Shown: positions 24,875-34,017 of the stretch, piece by piece
Layout: each line of letters begins with the position of its first letter
Numbering within the stretch: position 1 is the stretch's first letter
From: Pseudomonadota bacterium
Lineage (GTDB): Bacteria > Pseudomonadota > Alphaproteobacteria > Reyranellales > Reyranellaceae
NCBI GenBank assembly: GCA_018242505.1
Contig: JAFEBU010000064.1
Span: 1 to 64,000, forward strand
DNA: 64,000 nucleotides
Direction: 5' to 3'
The notes under the pieces: model-generated
What the model was told of the DNA's origin: nothing
Database searches by the model: none
What the model saw: only the letters and a program-made list of their open reading frames with translations
Position numbers and translations under genes: made by a program

Positions 24875-25990
24875 ATGCATGTCGGCCTCGCGCTCAGCTT
24901 CCAGAATCTGATTTCCGGCCAGACGGACACCGAGGTGTACCGGAACGAGCTGCAACTGGCGGCTCAGGCCGAGGCGAACGGCTTCGAATCGGTTTGGACG
25001 CCAGAGCACCATTTTACCGACTACATGTTGACGCCCAACGTCTCGCAGTTCCTGGCCTGGGTCGCGGGCCAGACGCGGAGAGTGAAGCTCGGCACCATGG
25101 TGACGGTACTTCCCTGGCATGACCCGTTACGGGTTGCTGAGAATTTCTGTCTGCTGGATCATCTGTCGGAAGGACGGGCGATCCTCGGAATCGGCCGTGG
25201 TCTCGGTCGGGTGGAGTTCGAGGCATTTCGGACGCCGATGGGCGAGTCTCGCCGCCGCTTCACGGAGTATACCGAGGCCATCCTGAATGGGCTGGAAACC
25301 GGCACGATGGAATACGACGGAGAGCTGTACAAGCAACCGCGCACGCAGATCAGACCGGCGCCTTACGCCAGTTTCAAGGGGCGCACTTTCGCGTCGGCGA
25401 TCTCGCCATATTCCATCGATCTGATGGCAAAGCTCGGCGTTGGCTTGATGATCATTGCCCAGAAGCCGTGGGAGATGGTCAAGACAGAGGTCGAAGGGTA
25501 TCGCCAACGCTATCTCGCATTGAATGGTATGCCGGCGCCCAAGCCGATACTGACCATCTTTGTCGCCGTGCATGAGGATCGGAACGAAGCCGTGCGGATG
25601 CGCGAGGTCTATCTGCAGCGGTATGCGCGTTCGACGGTCGAGCACTACGAGTTCGGCAATGTCGCGTTCGCTTCGATCGAGGGCTACGAATACTATGCGG
25701 GCCTTGCCCGCAATATCCAGAAGCACGGATTGGAGAAGTTCAACGGATTCCTTGCAGACCTTCAGGTCTGGGGAACGCCAGACGAGGTGCTGCAGAAGCT
25801 GATTGGCTACGTGGACTACATCGATGCCGGTGCGATGCTCGTGATGCTGAACTACGGTGGCATGCCCGCGGACGTGGCACGCAGGAATCACGATCTCTTC
25901 GTGTCCTCGGTGCTGCCGCGACTCAAGCAATACGACGTCGGCGGCGATATCGGCGTTCGGCACACGACGCCGGCGCAGGCGGCTGAGTAG
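24875..25990 (+). CDS. LLM-class (luciferase-like) flavin-dependent monooxygenase
   Basis: A 371-residue TIM-barrel protein of the bacterial luciferase-like family. It opens with HVGLALSFQNLI, followed by AQAEANGFESVWTPEHHFTDY near residue 35, TRRVKLGTMVTVLPWHDPLRVAE near 75, and LSEGRAILGIGRG near 105. These are conserved FMN-binding segments. Such enzymes oxidise substrates using reduced FMN from a partner reductase. It is the only plus-strand enzyme of this cluster and has two operator candidates in its promoter. A role in side-chain or ring oxidation of the same compound as the Rieske enzyme is inferred. Confidence 0.88.
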   Translation: MHVGLALSFQNLISGQTDTEVYRNELQLAAQAEANGFESVWTPEHHFTDYMLTPNVSQFLAWVAGQTRRVKLGTMVTVLPWHDPLRVAENFCLLDHLSEGRAILGIGRGLGRVEFEAFRTPMGESRRRFTEYTEAILNGLETGTMEYDGELYKQPRTQIRPAPYASFKGRTFASAISPYSIDLMAKLGVGLMIIAQKPWEMVKTEVEGYRQRYLALNGMPAPKPILTIFVAVHEDRNEAVRMREVYLQRYARSTVEHYEFGNVAFASIEGYEYYAGLARNIQKHGLEKFNGFLADLQVWGTPDEVLQKLIGYVDYIDAGAMLVMLNYGGMPADVARRNHDLFVSSVLPRLKQYDVGGDIGVRHTTPAQAAE

Positions 25991-26020
25991 TGGCCGCGAC
26001 GGCGCCGATACCTGCCCCAG

Positions 26021-27172
26021 TCAAAATGTGGACTCGCCGACCGCGGCGTTGATCGAGGCGTGCAGATGGACGAGGGCCGGCTCGATCCGGCCATAGACCA
26101 CCTCCGGCAGGGCACCGGAAGCGAGATTTGCCTGTACCTTTTCCTGCAGCGGGAAGTCTTCCTTGCCCGTCACGTCGAGCAGGAGGTCGAGATTGTGCTT
26201 CCAGTAGTTGCGGGCCTTGTCCGTGGCCGGCGCATCGGGGGCGAAGATGCTGGTCGATATCCGGCACGATCCGACGTCGGTCGGTGTGACCCGCCACACC
26301 TCGACATGGTCGAGCTGGTAGACGAGCAGGCCATTGGGCACGAGAAAGTACTGGGCCGTCGAATAGGGTAGCAGGCGCCACTCGTCACGTGGCTTTCGGG
26401 TGAACTGATCGACAACGTCCTTGCGCAGGCCAATCGCCCGCGGATGCGGCCCGAACGCATCGAAAAGAAGGTCGGGGAGGAAGTAGGGCGCGATCGAATT
26501 CTTGTGCAGCCAGCGTATGTGATAGGCCTCGGTGAATGTGTCGAGAAAGAGCTTCCAGTTCATCTTCCAGCTGTTGACCCGGGTCTCGATATGGACGTAG
26601 TCGGCCAAGCCATAATCGGCGATCTCGTCCTCGGCACCACAGAGGACGTCGTCGACGTCGAACGGCTCGTTGCTGGTTGGGTGAACGAAGATCAGCCCAT
26701 GCTTTTCAGCAACGGCTCTCCGGTGCAGGTCGCAATTCGCGGCGAGATCGTCGAATCCGCCGGCGGAGCCCGGCTGGTTCAGCAGCTTCCCGTCGATATC
26801 GTAGGTCCAGCCATGATACGGGCAGACGATGCGGCGCATCCCGCCTTGGCCACTGCCTTCCAGCAGGGGAGCGCCGCGATGGCGGCAGGCATTGACCATT
26901 GCGTGCAGGCTGCCATCGAGCTGGCGGACAACGGCAATGGGGACGCCTCCCAAGGTCTGTGCAATGAAGGCCCCCGGCAGCCTGCATTCCCCGGTGAGGC
27001 CGACGAACTGCGGCCGGTCCCGGAAGAGAACCTTGATCTCGCGGGCGAAACGGTCGGCATCGGTATAGGCGGACGCCGGATTGCGCATGCTGGCCGGTGC
27101 GAAACTCCAGGGTCGATCGATATCGGCCCCGATCAGCCGATCGAGCAGTTCGAGCTGCCGTGAAACACGCAT
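26021..27172 (-). CDS. Rieske-type aromatic-ring-hydroxylating oxygenase, alpha subunit
   Basis: A 383-residue oxygenase. The Rieske [2Fe-2S] site is C96-x-H98 (NACRHRGAPLL) and C117-x2-H120 (VCPYHGWTYD). The catalytic domain has the mononuclear-iron region DTFTEAYHIRWLH near residue 210. It hydroxylates or demethylates ring substrates with O2 and needs a ferredoxin/reductase system that is not encoded nearby. It is 15 bp downstream of the SDR gene and so the last gene of the ligase-SDR-oxygenase operon. It may be a homo-oligomeric type because no beta subunit is present. Confidence 0.9.
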   Translation of the reverse strand: MRVSRQLELLDRLIGADIDRPWSFAPASMRNPASAYTDADRFAREIKVLFRDRPQFVGLTGECRLPGAFIAQTLGGVPIAVVRQLDGSLHAMVNACRHRGAPLLEGSGQGGMRRIVCPYHGWTYDIDGKLLNQPGSAGGFDDLAANCDLHRRAVAEKHGLIFVHPTSNEPFDVDDVLCGAEDEIADYGLADYVHIETRVNSWKMNWKLFLDTFTEAYHIRWLHKNSIAPYFLPDLLFDAFGPHPRAIGLRKDVVDQFTRKPRDEWRLLPYSTAQYFLVPNGLLVYQLDHVEVWRVTPTDVGSCRISTSIFAPDAPATDKARNYWKHNLDLLLDVTGKEDFPLQEKVQANLASGALPEVVYGRIEPALVHLHASINAAVGESTF

Positions 27173-27187
27173 TGCCGTCTCCTGGCC

Positions 27188-27973
27188 CTACCGTGGCATC
27201 TGGAAGCCGCCCGAGACGCTCACGACTTGGCCTGTGAGCTGGCGCGCGCGCTCGGACGCGAGGAAAAGCACCGACCAGGCGATATCGATCGCCTCCGACC
27301 GCCGCCTGAGGGGAATGCCCGATTCGATGTTCCGGATCTCCTTGGGGCCCATGCCGATATCGGTCTTCCACAGGCTGCCGTCGCCGATGTCGTCATCTGC
27401 CGGAATGACGAGGCCAGGAGCGACGGCGTTGGCGCGGATGCCGTATCGTCCGTACTCCTTCGCGATCGTGCGAGTGAAGGCCAGAACGCCAGCCTTCATG
27501 GCACCGTAATCGGCCATGCGGAACTCGCCGAAGCCCGCATCGCTTGCAATCGACACGATTGAGCCGGTGCGTCGTTCGACCATGCGTGCCAGCACGGGCT
27601 GCGTCACATTGAAGGTCGAGAAGAGATTGAGTTCGTAGGCCTTCTGCCATCGGTCCGGTGTGAGGCCGAGGAAGAATTCGGCCTTCCCGTTCCAGCCTAC
27701 GTTGTTCACCAGAACGGCCACGGGGCCGAGATCGGCTTCGACCTTCTGCACGGCCGCGCGCGTGGCTTCGACGTCGGTGACGTCCAGCTGATAGGCTGTC
27801 GCCCTGCCGCCGGAAGCCTTGATCTCGTTGCTCGTCCTGTCGGCCTGATCGATGTCGCGGTCGAGGATCGCAACCATGGCGTCTTCGGCCGCGAACTCAC
27901 GCGAGATGGCACGTCCGATGTTGGAAGCGCCACCGGTAACGATCACGACCTTGTTGGCAAAGCCCAGGTCCAT
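27188..27973 (-). CDS. SDR family NAD(P)-dependent oxidoreductase
   Basis: A 261-residue classical short-chain dehydrogenase. The cofactor motif V-T-G-G-A-S-N-I-G is near residue 12, NNVG near 90, the catalytic Ser in SIVSIASDAGF near 140, and Y-x3-K (YGAMK) near 155. It starts three bases after the ligase stop and precedes the Rieske gene, so it is co-transcribed. It probably oxidises a diol or hydroxyacyl intermediate of the pathway. The substrate is not evident. Confidence 0.88.
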   Translation of the reverse strand: MDLGFANKVVIVTGGASNIGRAISREFAAEDAMVAILDRDIDQADRTSNEIKASGGRATAYQLDVTDVEATRAAVQKVEADLGPVAVLVNNVGWNGKAEFFLGLTPDRWQKAYELNLFSTFNVTQPVLARMVERRTGSIVSIASDAGFGEFRMADYGAMKAGVLAFTRTIAKEYGRYGIRANAVAPGLVIPADDDIGDGSLWKTDIGMGPKEIRNIESGIPLRRRSEAIDIAWSVLFLASERARQLTGQVVSVSGGFQMPR

Positions 27974-27976
27974 ATG

Positions 27977-29731
27977 TCAGCGCCCCGCCGATGGCTTGTC
28001 GGACGTGCCCAGCCGGCGTTTGGCCATCTCGATCAGCTGGAACTTCTGGACCTTTCCGGTCGCGGTCGTCGGCAACTCCGAGGCTTCGAGGAAGAACACA
28101 TGCTTGGGCACCTTGAAGCGCGCCAACCGATCCTTGGTCAGGGCGATGACCTGCTCCTCGTCCATGGAGGCGTTCGGCGTCCGCACGATCCAGGCGCAAC
28201 CGATCTCGCCCCAGCGATCGTCCGGAACGCCGACCACATAGGCCTGGGCGACGGCGTCCTGGCCCGTCAGAAGCTCTTCGATTTCCTTGGGTGACACCAG
28301 TTCGCCACCCGATTTGTAAAGTTCCTTGGATCGACCAGTGAGTTCGATATAGCCGTCGGGACGGATGCGGCCGAGATCGCCGGACCTGACCCAGCCCTCG
28401 GGCAGCAGAAGCTCGGAAGTCTCCTTAGGCTTGGCATAGTACCCGGCGGTCGTGACCGGGCCGCGGGCACAGAGTTCGCCTTCTGCGCCCGGCGGCTGGT
28501 CGGCTCCGGTGAGCGGATCGATGGTCTTGTACTCGGCGATCAGCCCGCCGAGGTTCTCGATGCCGGCAGCGCCGGCTTCGAACGGACGGCCGACCGTGGT
28601 CGCCACCCGCTCCAGCGGATCGTCTGGTGCCGTGAAGGTCGTCGCGGACGACACCTCGGTCATGCCGTAGCCAGTGAAGACTTCCTTCAATCCCAGTCGG
28701 TCCTTCATCGACTGCCAGGTCCAGACCGGCGATGGTGCAGCCGCCATGAGCACAGCGATCAGCGATGACAAGTCGTATTTGTCGATGTCGGGGTGTTCGA
28801 GCAGGGCTACCCCCATCGTCGGTACCAGCATGAGGTAGCTCGCGCGATGCCGCTGGATGCCGGCGAAGGTCTGGGTCGCATCGAAGGTGAGTTGGGGAAC
28901 GACGGCGCCACCCACGAACAGGGCAGCCAGGAGGCCCTGCACGAGCGCGAAGGCATGGTAGAGAGGAAGCGCCGACAGGATGCGGCGACCGTCTTCGAAA
29001 GCCAGATAGTAGGCGCCGCCGAAACCGGAGCGCGCCAGATTGTCATGGCTCTGGATGACTCCCTTCGGTAGCCCGGTGGTGCCGGAGGTGTACATGATGA
29101 CAGCCGGGTCGGTGGCCTTGACCGGATTGGGGGGTAGCGGTGTTGCGTCGGCCGCGCCGCGGCCGACAATGCCGTCGAGCGTCAGAAGATCGGATCGGTC
29201 GCCCTCGAGGACGGCGATAAAGGAGAGGTTGGGAAAGGGTGCGAAGTTGCCCTTACGCCAGTCCGGCACGATCTCGTCCAGGGCGGCGAGGTAATCGAGT
29301 CCGCGGAACGAGCACATGGTGATGACGGCGCGGCATTGCGACTGGCCGATCACATAGGCCAACTCCTTGGCCTTGAAGAGATAGTTGACCGGGATTGCCG
29401 TCGCGCCCAACCGCCATATCGCGAAAACAAGCGGCACGAACTCGGGAACGTTTGCCACCACAAGGGCCACCCGATCGCCCGGACCGACGCCCAACGCGCG
29501 GAGCCCTTTCGCGATCTGGTCTGACTGTCGCACGACATCGGCATAAGAGAGCGTCACTTGGTCCGTCAGCACATACGGCCGATCCGGATAGGCCGCTCCA
29601 ACGTCGACCAAATGAGCGTCCAGGGTCTTGGAAATCCACCTGGGATACCGCGCCGCCAGTGCCGCCCGTCGCTGCTGGTATGGAGCCAAAGGCTGTGCGG
29701 ACGACTTTGCGGCGGATACCGTGCCGTGCAT
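27977..29731 (-). CDS. AMP-dependent acyl/aryl-CoA ligase
   Basis: A 584-residue adenylate-forming enzyme. The AMP-binding P-loop is M-Y-T-S-G-T-T-G-L-P-K-G near residue 215. GYGMTEVSSAT is near 360, and the hinge/A8 region GWVRSGDLGRIRPDGYIELTGRSKELYKSGGE near 455-485. The terminal catalytic lysine is in PTTATGKVQKFQL. It activates a carboxylic acid to its CoA ester using ATP. The ATG at 29731 follows GGGAGG at the right distance, so an upstream in-frame start at 29755 is rejected. It is first in the operon with the SDR and Rieske genes and divergent from the TetR gene. Confidence 0.91.
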   Translation of the reverse strand: MHGTVSAAKSSAQPLAPYQQRRAALAARYPRWISKTLDAHLVDVGAAYPDRPYVLTDQVTLSYADVVRQSDQIAKGLRALGVGPGDRVALVVANVPEFVPLVFAIWRLGATAIPVNYLFKAKELAYVIGQSQCRAVITMCSFRGLDYLAALDEIVPDWRKGNFAPFPNLSFIAVLEGDRSDLLTLDGIVGRGAADATPLPPNPVKATDPAVIMYTSGTTGLPKGVIQSHDNLARSGFGGAYYLAFEDGRRILSALPLYHAFALVQGLLAALFVGGAVVPQLTFDATQTFAGIQRHRASYLMLVPTMGVALLEHPDIDKYDLSSLIAVLMAAAPSPVWTWQSMKDRLGLKEVFTGYGMTEVSSATTFTAPDDPLERVATTVGRPFEAGAAGIENLGGLIAEYKTIDPLTGADQPPGAEGELCARGPVTTAGYYAKPKETSELLLPEGWVRSGDLGRIRPDGYIELTGRSKELYKSGGELVSPKEIEELLTGQDAVAQAYVVGVPDDRWGEIGCAWIVRTPNASMDEEQVIALTKDRLARFKVPKHVFFLEASELPTTATGKVQKFQLIEMAKRRLGTSDKPSAGR

Positions 29732-29760
29732 GCGTTGCCTCCCATATTCTTCCACCCGAA

Positions 29761-29778
29761 TTCTATATTTGATTAGAA
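29761..29778. promoter_or_regulatory. Palindromic operator candidate, copy 3
   Basis: TTCTA-TATTTGAT-TAGAA lies 30 bp upstream of the ligase start, in the divergent region shared with the TetR gene. It matches copies 1 and 2 in arms and 8-bp spacing, including the AT just before TAGAA. Confidence 0.68.
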
Positions 29779-29865
29779 AAAGCAGGCAACTGGTTTGATG
29801 GGACTTGGTGTGCAGGATGCTATACCGGCGTCGTACGCTTTTGGGCCGTTCAGGGGAGCAGCGAT

Positions 29866-30582
29866 TTGGTAGCTGGCCAGACGAATAGGATCGCGCGCCT
29901 TAGGGCACGGGACGGTCATGGAGGAAAGGATTCGCCCCGCGGCCGTAAGTCCAGGAAAGCGAATCCGGCCAATCCGCGAAAGTCGGATCTTACACGCCAG
30001 CGAATCTTGCAGGCGGCTGCACGCGTGTTTCGTGAACAGGGCTATTCTGGGACCCGCCTGACCGATATTGCCGAAGCAGCCAGTATGAAGGCCGGCAGCC
30101 TCTATTACCATTTCGATTCGCGGGAAGCCCTTGTCGAAGAAGTGGTATTGGAAGGGGTGCGGCGAGCGAAAGATGCTGTTCAGGATCGATTGAATTCGCT
30201 TCCGCCCGATACCACCGCGCTGCGCAAGCTCGAGGCAATGATCGAGACGCATCTGACCTTTGTGTTGTCGCAGGGCGATATCACTTCAGCGAGCATTCAG
30301 CTGATTTGGCAGATTCCCCTGGAAATCCGGGAAAGGACCCTTGTGGTCCAACGCGCCTATGGCGCCCTGTGGCGACGCGTCCTGGAGGCGGCGCGGGATG
30401 CAGGCGAAATCCGTTCCGACACTAGCCTTTCGGCAATCCGCATGTCCATTCTGGGAGCCTTGAACTGGGCGGCCGACTGGTTCCATCCGGCCGGCGCTCC
30501 GCCCAAGCAGATCGCCCGAGACATCACAGCGATGGTTCTGCATGGCCTCGCCACTCGCCCTGAAACCAAAGGCCGCCGCTAG
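29866..30582 (+). CDS. TetR/AcrR family transcriptional regulator
   Basis: A 238-residue regulator with a basic N-terminal tail (about 40 residues, Arg/Lys-rich) and a TetR helix-turn-helix: RILQAAARVFREQGYSGTRLTDIAEAASMKAGSLYYHFDSREALVEEVV (about residues 45-95). The C-terminal ligand domain is all-helical and resembles repressors of acyl-CoA or aromatic catabolism. It is divergent from the ligase operon. Three identical-pattern palindromes in the two divergent promoters of this cluster are its likely operators. The effector is probably a CoA thioester made by the ligase, which is inference. Confidence 0.9.
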   Translation: MVAGQTNRIARLRARDGHGGKDSPRGRKSRKANPANPRKSDLTRQRILQAAARVFREQGYSGTRLTDIAEAASMKAGSLYYHFDSREALVEEVVLEGVRRAKDAVQDRLNSLPPDTTALRKLEAMIETHLTFVLSQGDITSASIQLIWQIPLEIRERTLVVQRAYGALWRRVLEAARDAGEIRSDTSLSAIRMSILGALNWAADWFHPAGAPPKQIARDITAMVLHGLATRPETKGRR

Positions 30583-30825
30583 TCGAACGCAACCATGTCG
30601 ACGCCGCGCGTGTTGGGAGCGGTCGCCATGTCACATTCGGCAGCTGCAACGCTGACGACGCTGGTGCGGCATGCGGGCGGGATCGCGCGTCGTGAGATTG
30701 TCGTAGCCGCCGTCCAGCGACAAGGCTCGATGGGCACGGGTCCACGCAGCGCCGTATTTGGCAGCCTGACTTCTTTGCCGTTGGTCGGAATCAAGGCTAC
30801 CGCTCGGGCCCGGATCGTTCTTCGA

Positions 30826-32031
30826 TCAGCTTCGATGCTCGGGAAACGCAATCCGCCTTGCCGCCATATCGTCGATCTCGGCTTGGCCGTACCCGGCCGC
30901 TGCGAGGATCTCCCTCGTATGCTGTCCCAGTCGTGGTGCAAATCGATCGGAAGGCGGGGGCGTTTCCGACCAGGTGCTAGGCTCGCGCATGGTGCGGATC
31001 CGACCCTCTGAGGGGTGCTCCCGCAACTGAAAGAAGTCGCGATCCTTCAAGTGGGGATCTTCCAGCAACGTCTCCAAGGTATGTGGCACCATGCACGGGA
31101 TGTCGGCGTCGTGCAGCAGCTTCAGCCACTCCGCGGTCGGTCGCGTCTTCAGTTCATCGGCGATCATGTCGTACAGTGCATCGATGTTGGTTGTGCGGGC
31201 GGCGATGTCGGCGAAACGTGGATCCTCGACGAAGATGTGCCCTTTGCCGACCGCTTCGAAGAATCGCCGCCACTGGCCGTCGTTGTAGGGCAGCACCGCC
31301 AGAAAGCCGTCCCGAGTTGCGTAGGGCCGGCGCGAGCGCGATAGGGTGCGAGCATAGCCTGGGGCACTCGTCGGCGGATCGAAGGTCGCACCTTGCATAT
31401 GCTCGGACAGCACGAACTGCACCATCGTCTCGAACATCGGCACTTCGATCTTCTGGCCGACGCCCGTGCGCGCCTTCGCCAGCAATCCGGCCAGCAGGGA
31501 ATTGGCTGCCGCCGTCCCCACGATGCGGTCGATCGCCGCCATCGGGATGAAGCGCGGCTCTCCGGTCGAGCGTTGCAGCAGCATAGGAATTGCCGAAGCC
31601 GCCTGGATCAGGTCGTCATAGGCCGGCCGCCCGGCGTAGCGGCCGCCGCTACCGTAGCCGACCATGCCGAGATAGATGATCGACGGATTGGCCTTGCGGA
31701 CGGCCTCGTAGCCCAGCCCAAGGCGGTCAAGAGCAGCCGGACGAATGTTGGAGACGAAGGCATCCGCGCCGGCAGACAGTCGCAGAATCGCGTCCCGCGC
31801 TTCGGGCTTCTTGAGATCGAGTGCAATCGACCGCTTGCCGCGCGCATTGTGCTGGAAGCCACCGCTCATTCCACGGTTGCGCGAATTGCTTCCATAGCGG
31901 CTGGAATCGCCCTCGGGTGCCTCAACCTTGATCACCTCGGCGCCCAGGTCGGCGACGATGCGGGTGCACCACGGCCCCATCTGGACGGTCGTGAGGTCGA
32001 GAATTCGAAGGCCGGCGAGAGGTCCGGTCAT
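30826..32031 (-). CDS. CaiB/BaiF family CoA-transferase
   Basis: A 401-residue class III CoA-transferase with the N-terminal LAGLRILDLTTVQMGPWCTRIVADLGAEVIKVEAPEGD, GMVGYGSGGRYAGRPAYDDLIQAAS containing the probable catalytic Asp near residue 140, and the C-terminal GQHTREIL. It lies four bases downstream of the enoyl-CoA hydratase in the same direction as a second CaiB-family gene, forming an acyl-CoA operon. The substrate is unknown. Confidence 0.9.
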   Translation of the reverse strand: MTGPLAGLRILDLTTVQMGPWCTRIVADLGAEVIKVEAPEGDSSRYGSNSRNRGMSGGFQHNARGKRSIALDLKKPEARDAILRLSAGADAFVSNIRPAALDRLGLGYEAVRKANPSIIYLGMVGYGSGGRYAGRPAYDDLIQAASAIPMLLQRSTGEPRFIPMAAIDRIVGTAAANSLLAGLLAKARTGVGQKIEVPMFETMVQFVLSEHMQGATFDPPTSAPGYARTLSRSRRPYATRDGFLAVLPYNDGQWRRFFEAVGKGHIFVEDPRFADIAARTTNIDALYDMIADELKTRPTAEWLKLLHDADIPCMVPHTLETLLEDPHLKDRDFFQLREHPSEGRIRTMREPSTWSETPPPSDRFAPRLGQHTREILAAAGYGQAEIDDMAARRIAFPEHRS

Positions 32032-32035
32032 CGCG

Positions 32036-32818
32036 CTACACTCCTTTATAGGTTCCTTTGCGTCTTTCCCTGAAGGCGGCCACAGCTTCCTTGTGATCGT
32101 CGGTCGTCGTCATCAGTGCGGCCTGGGACGAGGCCAGCTCGAGCGCGGTGATCATCTCGCTCTGGAAGCTCTCATAGGTGAGCCGTTTCGTCGTTTGGAC
32201 GCCGAGGGGCGGTAGAGCCGCAATTCTTCGCGCGATCCCGTAGGCCGTCTCTTCCAAGTCTTCATGCCGGACGCAATGATTGACGAGCCCGATCCTTTCA
32301 GCTCTTTGCGCATCGATAAAGTCGCCGGTAAGAAGCAACTCGAGCGCCCGCCCAAGGCCGATCAGCCGTGCAAGAAAGAAGGCACCGCCATCACCCGGTG
32401 CGAGGCCCAGCCTGACATATGCTTGTGAGAATCTCGCCTTTTCGGAGGCCACGCGGATGTCGCACATCAACGCAATGTCCATCCCGCCACCGACGGCGTC
32501 ACCGTTGATCATCGCGATCACCGGCTTGTCTACGGTCGCAAGCGTCTTGGGGACCGACTGCATGCGTTTCCAGAGGTCGGACTTACGTTGAATGACCGAA
32601 GTGGCCTGCCCCATCTTCTTCACGTCGCCGCCGGAACAGAAAGATTCTCCGGCGCCGGTCAGCACGATCACCCTGATTTCAGGGGCGTCGCGGAAGCTGG
32701 CCAGGATGCTCGAACATTCCTCCAGCATTTCCAGGGTGAAGGCGTTCCGGCTTTCGGGACGATTGAAGACAATCGTGCCGATATGATCCTTGATCGAGAC
32801 TTTGATCGCGTCACTCAC
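32036..32818 (-). CDS. Enoyl-CoA hydratase/isomerase family protein
   Basis: A 260-residue crotonase-fold protein. Oxyanion-hole segments are visible: SRNAFTLEMLEE near residue 22, TGAGESFCSGGDVKKMG near 55-70, and INGDAVGGGMDIALMCDIRVASEKA near 105-130, followed by GLAPGDGGAFFLARLIG. The first catalytic-Glu position in the LGLAPG-DGG segment carries no Glu, so the activity may be isomerase or hydrolase rather than hydratase. It sits between the two CaiB-type genes with short gaps (4 and 27 bp), so one transcript is likely. Confidence 0.87.
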   Translation of the reverse strand: MSDAIKVSIKDHIGTIVFNRPESRNAFTLEMLEECSSILASFRDAPEIRVIVLTGAGESFCSGGDVKKMGQATSVIQRKSDLWKRMQSVPKTLATVDKPVIAMINGDAVGGGMDIALMCDIRVASEKARFSQAYVRLGLAPGDGGAFFLARLIGLGRALELLLTGDFIDAQRAERIGLVNHCVRHEDLEETAYGIARRIAALPPLGVQTTKRLTYESFQSEMITALELASSQAALMTTTDDHKEAVAAFRERRKGTYKGV

Positions 32819-32845
32819 ACTCTGCGTTCCTGCTGCTGCTAAGGG

Positions 32846-33994
32846 TCAATCGATGGCACCGCCAGCGCGTAGACTTGCCACTTCGGTGGGGCTGAAGCCC
32901 CAGTCGCAAAGCACATCGTCTGTCTGCTGTTCTGTCGACCCAGCGGAGTGCCGAATTTCAGGCTTGGTGCGGCTGAAGCGAGGAGCCGGCGCCGGCTGCA
33001 CGACGCCGTCCAGTTCGACGAAAGTGCCACGAGCCTTCATGTGTGGATGTCGGGGCGCTTCGGCCATAGACAGCACGGGCGCGAAGCAGACCTCACGGCC
33101 CGCCATGATTTCGCACCATTCATCCCGTGTCTTCTCGCGGAACTTCTGGGTGAAGCATTCCCGGATGGCCGGCCAGCCCTGCCGGTCGTGACGGTCGACC
33201 GGCAGGGTGGCGCGATCGACGCCGAGACGGTCGAGCAGGGCTTCATAGAACTGTGGCTCGTTGCAGCCCACCGATATCCATTTGCCATCCAACGTCTCGT
33301 AGACGTCGTACCACGGTGTGCCTGAGTCGAGCCGATTTGAGCCGCGAGTGTCGGTCCAGAGTGCAGCGGCGTGCATGCCATACATCAGTGTCATCAGACT
33401 CGAAACGCCGTCGACCATCGCGGCATCGACAATCTGCCCCTTTCCGGACGATCGGGCTTCGAGGATGGCGCAGACCATGCCGAACGCCAAGTAAAGGGCG
33501 CCGCCGCCGAAATCGCCGACCAGATTGAGTGGTGGGACAGGCGGCCCGTTCTTGCGGCCGATGGCATGGAGTGCTCCTGTCAACGCGATGTAGTTGATGT
33601 CATGGCCTGGCTCGGCGGCAAGCGGACCGTCCTGGCCCCAGCCAGTGATGCGGCCGAAGACAAGTTTCGGATTGAGGCGCAGGCACTCATCGGGGGCGAG
33701 CCCCAGCCGTTCGACAACGCCCGGCCGGAATCCTTCGATGACCGCGTCCGACTTTGCGATCAACCCTTTCACCACCTCGAGGGCGCGCGGATTCTTCAAA
33801 TCCATCGCGACGGAGCGACGACCCCGATTGAGTAGTTGATAGCGCTTGTCGAACCCTTTGATGCCTCTGTCCGCACCTTGATGACGGCTGATGCGCAGCA
33901 CATCTGCACCCATCTCCGAGAAGAGCATGGATGCGAAAGGGCCGGGGCCGATACCCCCGAGCTCCACAATTCGGACGCCAGCCAGCGGTCCCAT
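32846..33994 (-). CDS. Alpha-methylacyl-CoA racemase-like CaiB/BaiF protein
   Basis: A 382-residue protein of the CaiB/BaiF superfamily, closer to alpha-methylacyl-CoA racemases than to transferases. GWGQDGPLAAEPGHDINYIALTGAL near residue 120-145 contains the His of the racemase base pair, and LVGDFGGGALYLAFG near 155 contains the partner Asp. Racemases of this type invert 2-methyl-branched acyl-CoAs before beta-oxidation. The ATG at 33994 follows GGGAGACAAAG; an N-terminal extension to 34162 has no family similarity and is rejected. It is 23 bp after the Fe-ADH homologue in the same operon. Confidence 0.87.
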   Translation of the reverse strand: MGPLAGVRIVELGGIGPGPFASMLFSEMGADVLRISRHQGADRGIKGFDKRYQLLNRGRRSVAMDLKNPRALEVVKGLIAKSDAVIEGFRPGVVERLGLAPDECLRLNPKLVFGRITGWGQDGPLAAEPGHDINYIALTGALHAIGRKNGPPVPPLNLVGDFGGGALYLAFGMVCAILEARSSGKGQIVDAAMVDGVSSLMTLMYGMHAAALWTDTRGSNRLDSGTPWYDVYETLDGKWISVGCNEPQFYEALLDRLGVDRATLPVDRHDRQGWPAIRECFTQKFREKTRDEWCEIMAGREVCFAPVLSMAEAPRHPHMKARGTFVELDGVVQPAPAPRFSRTKPEIRHSAGSTEQQTDDVLCDWGFSPTEVASLRAGGAID

Positions 33995-34017
33995 CTTTGT
34001 CTCCCTGCTTGTGCTCG

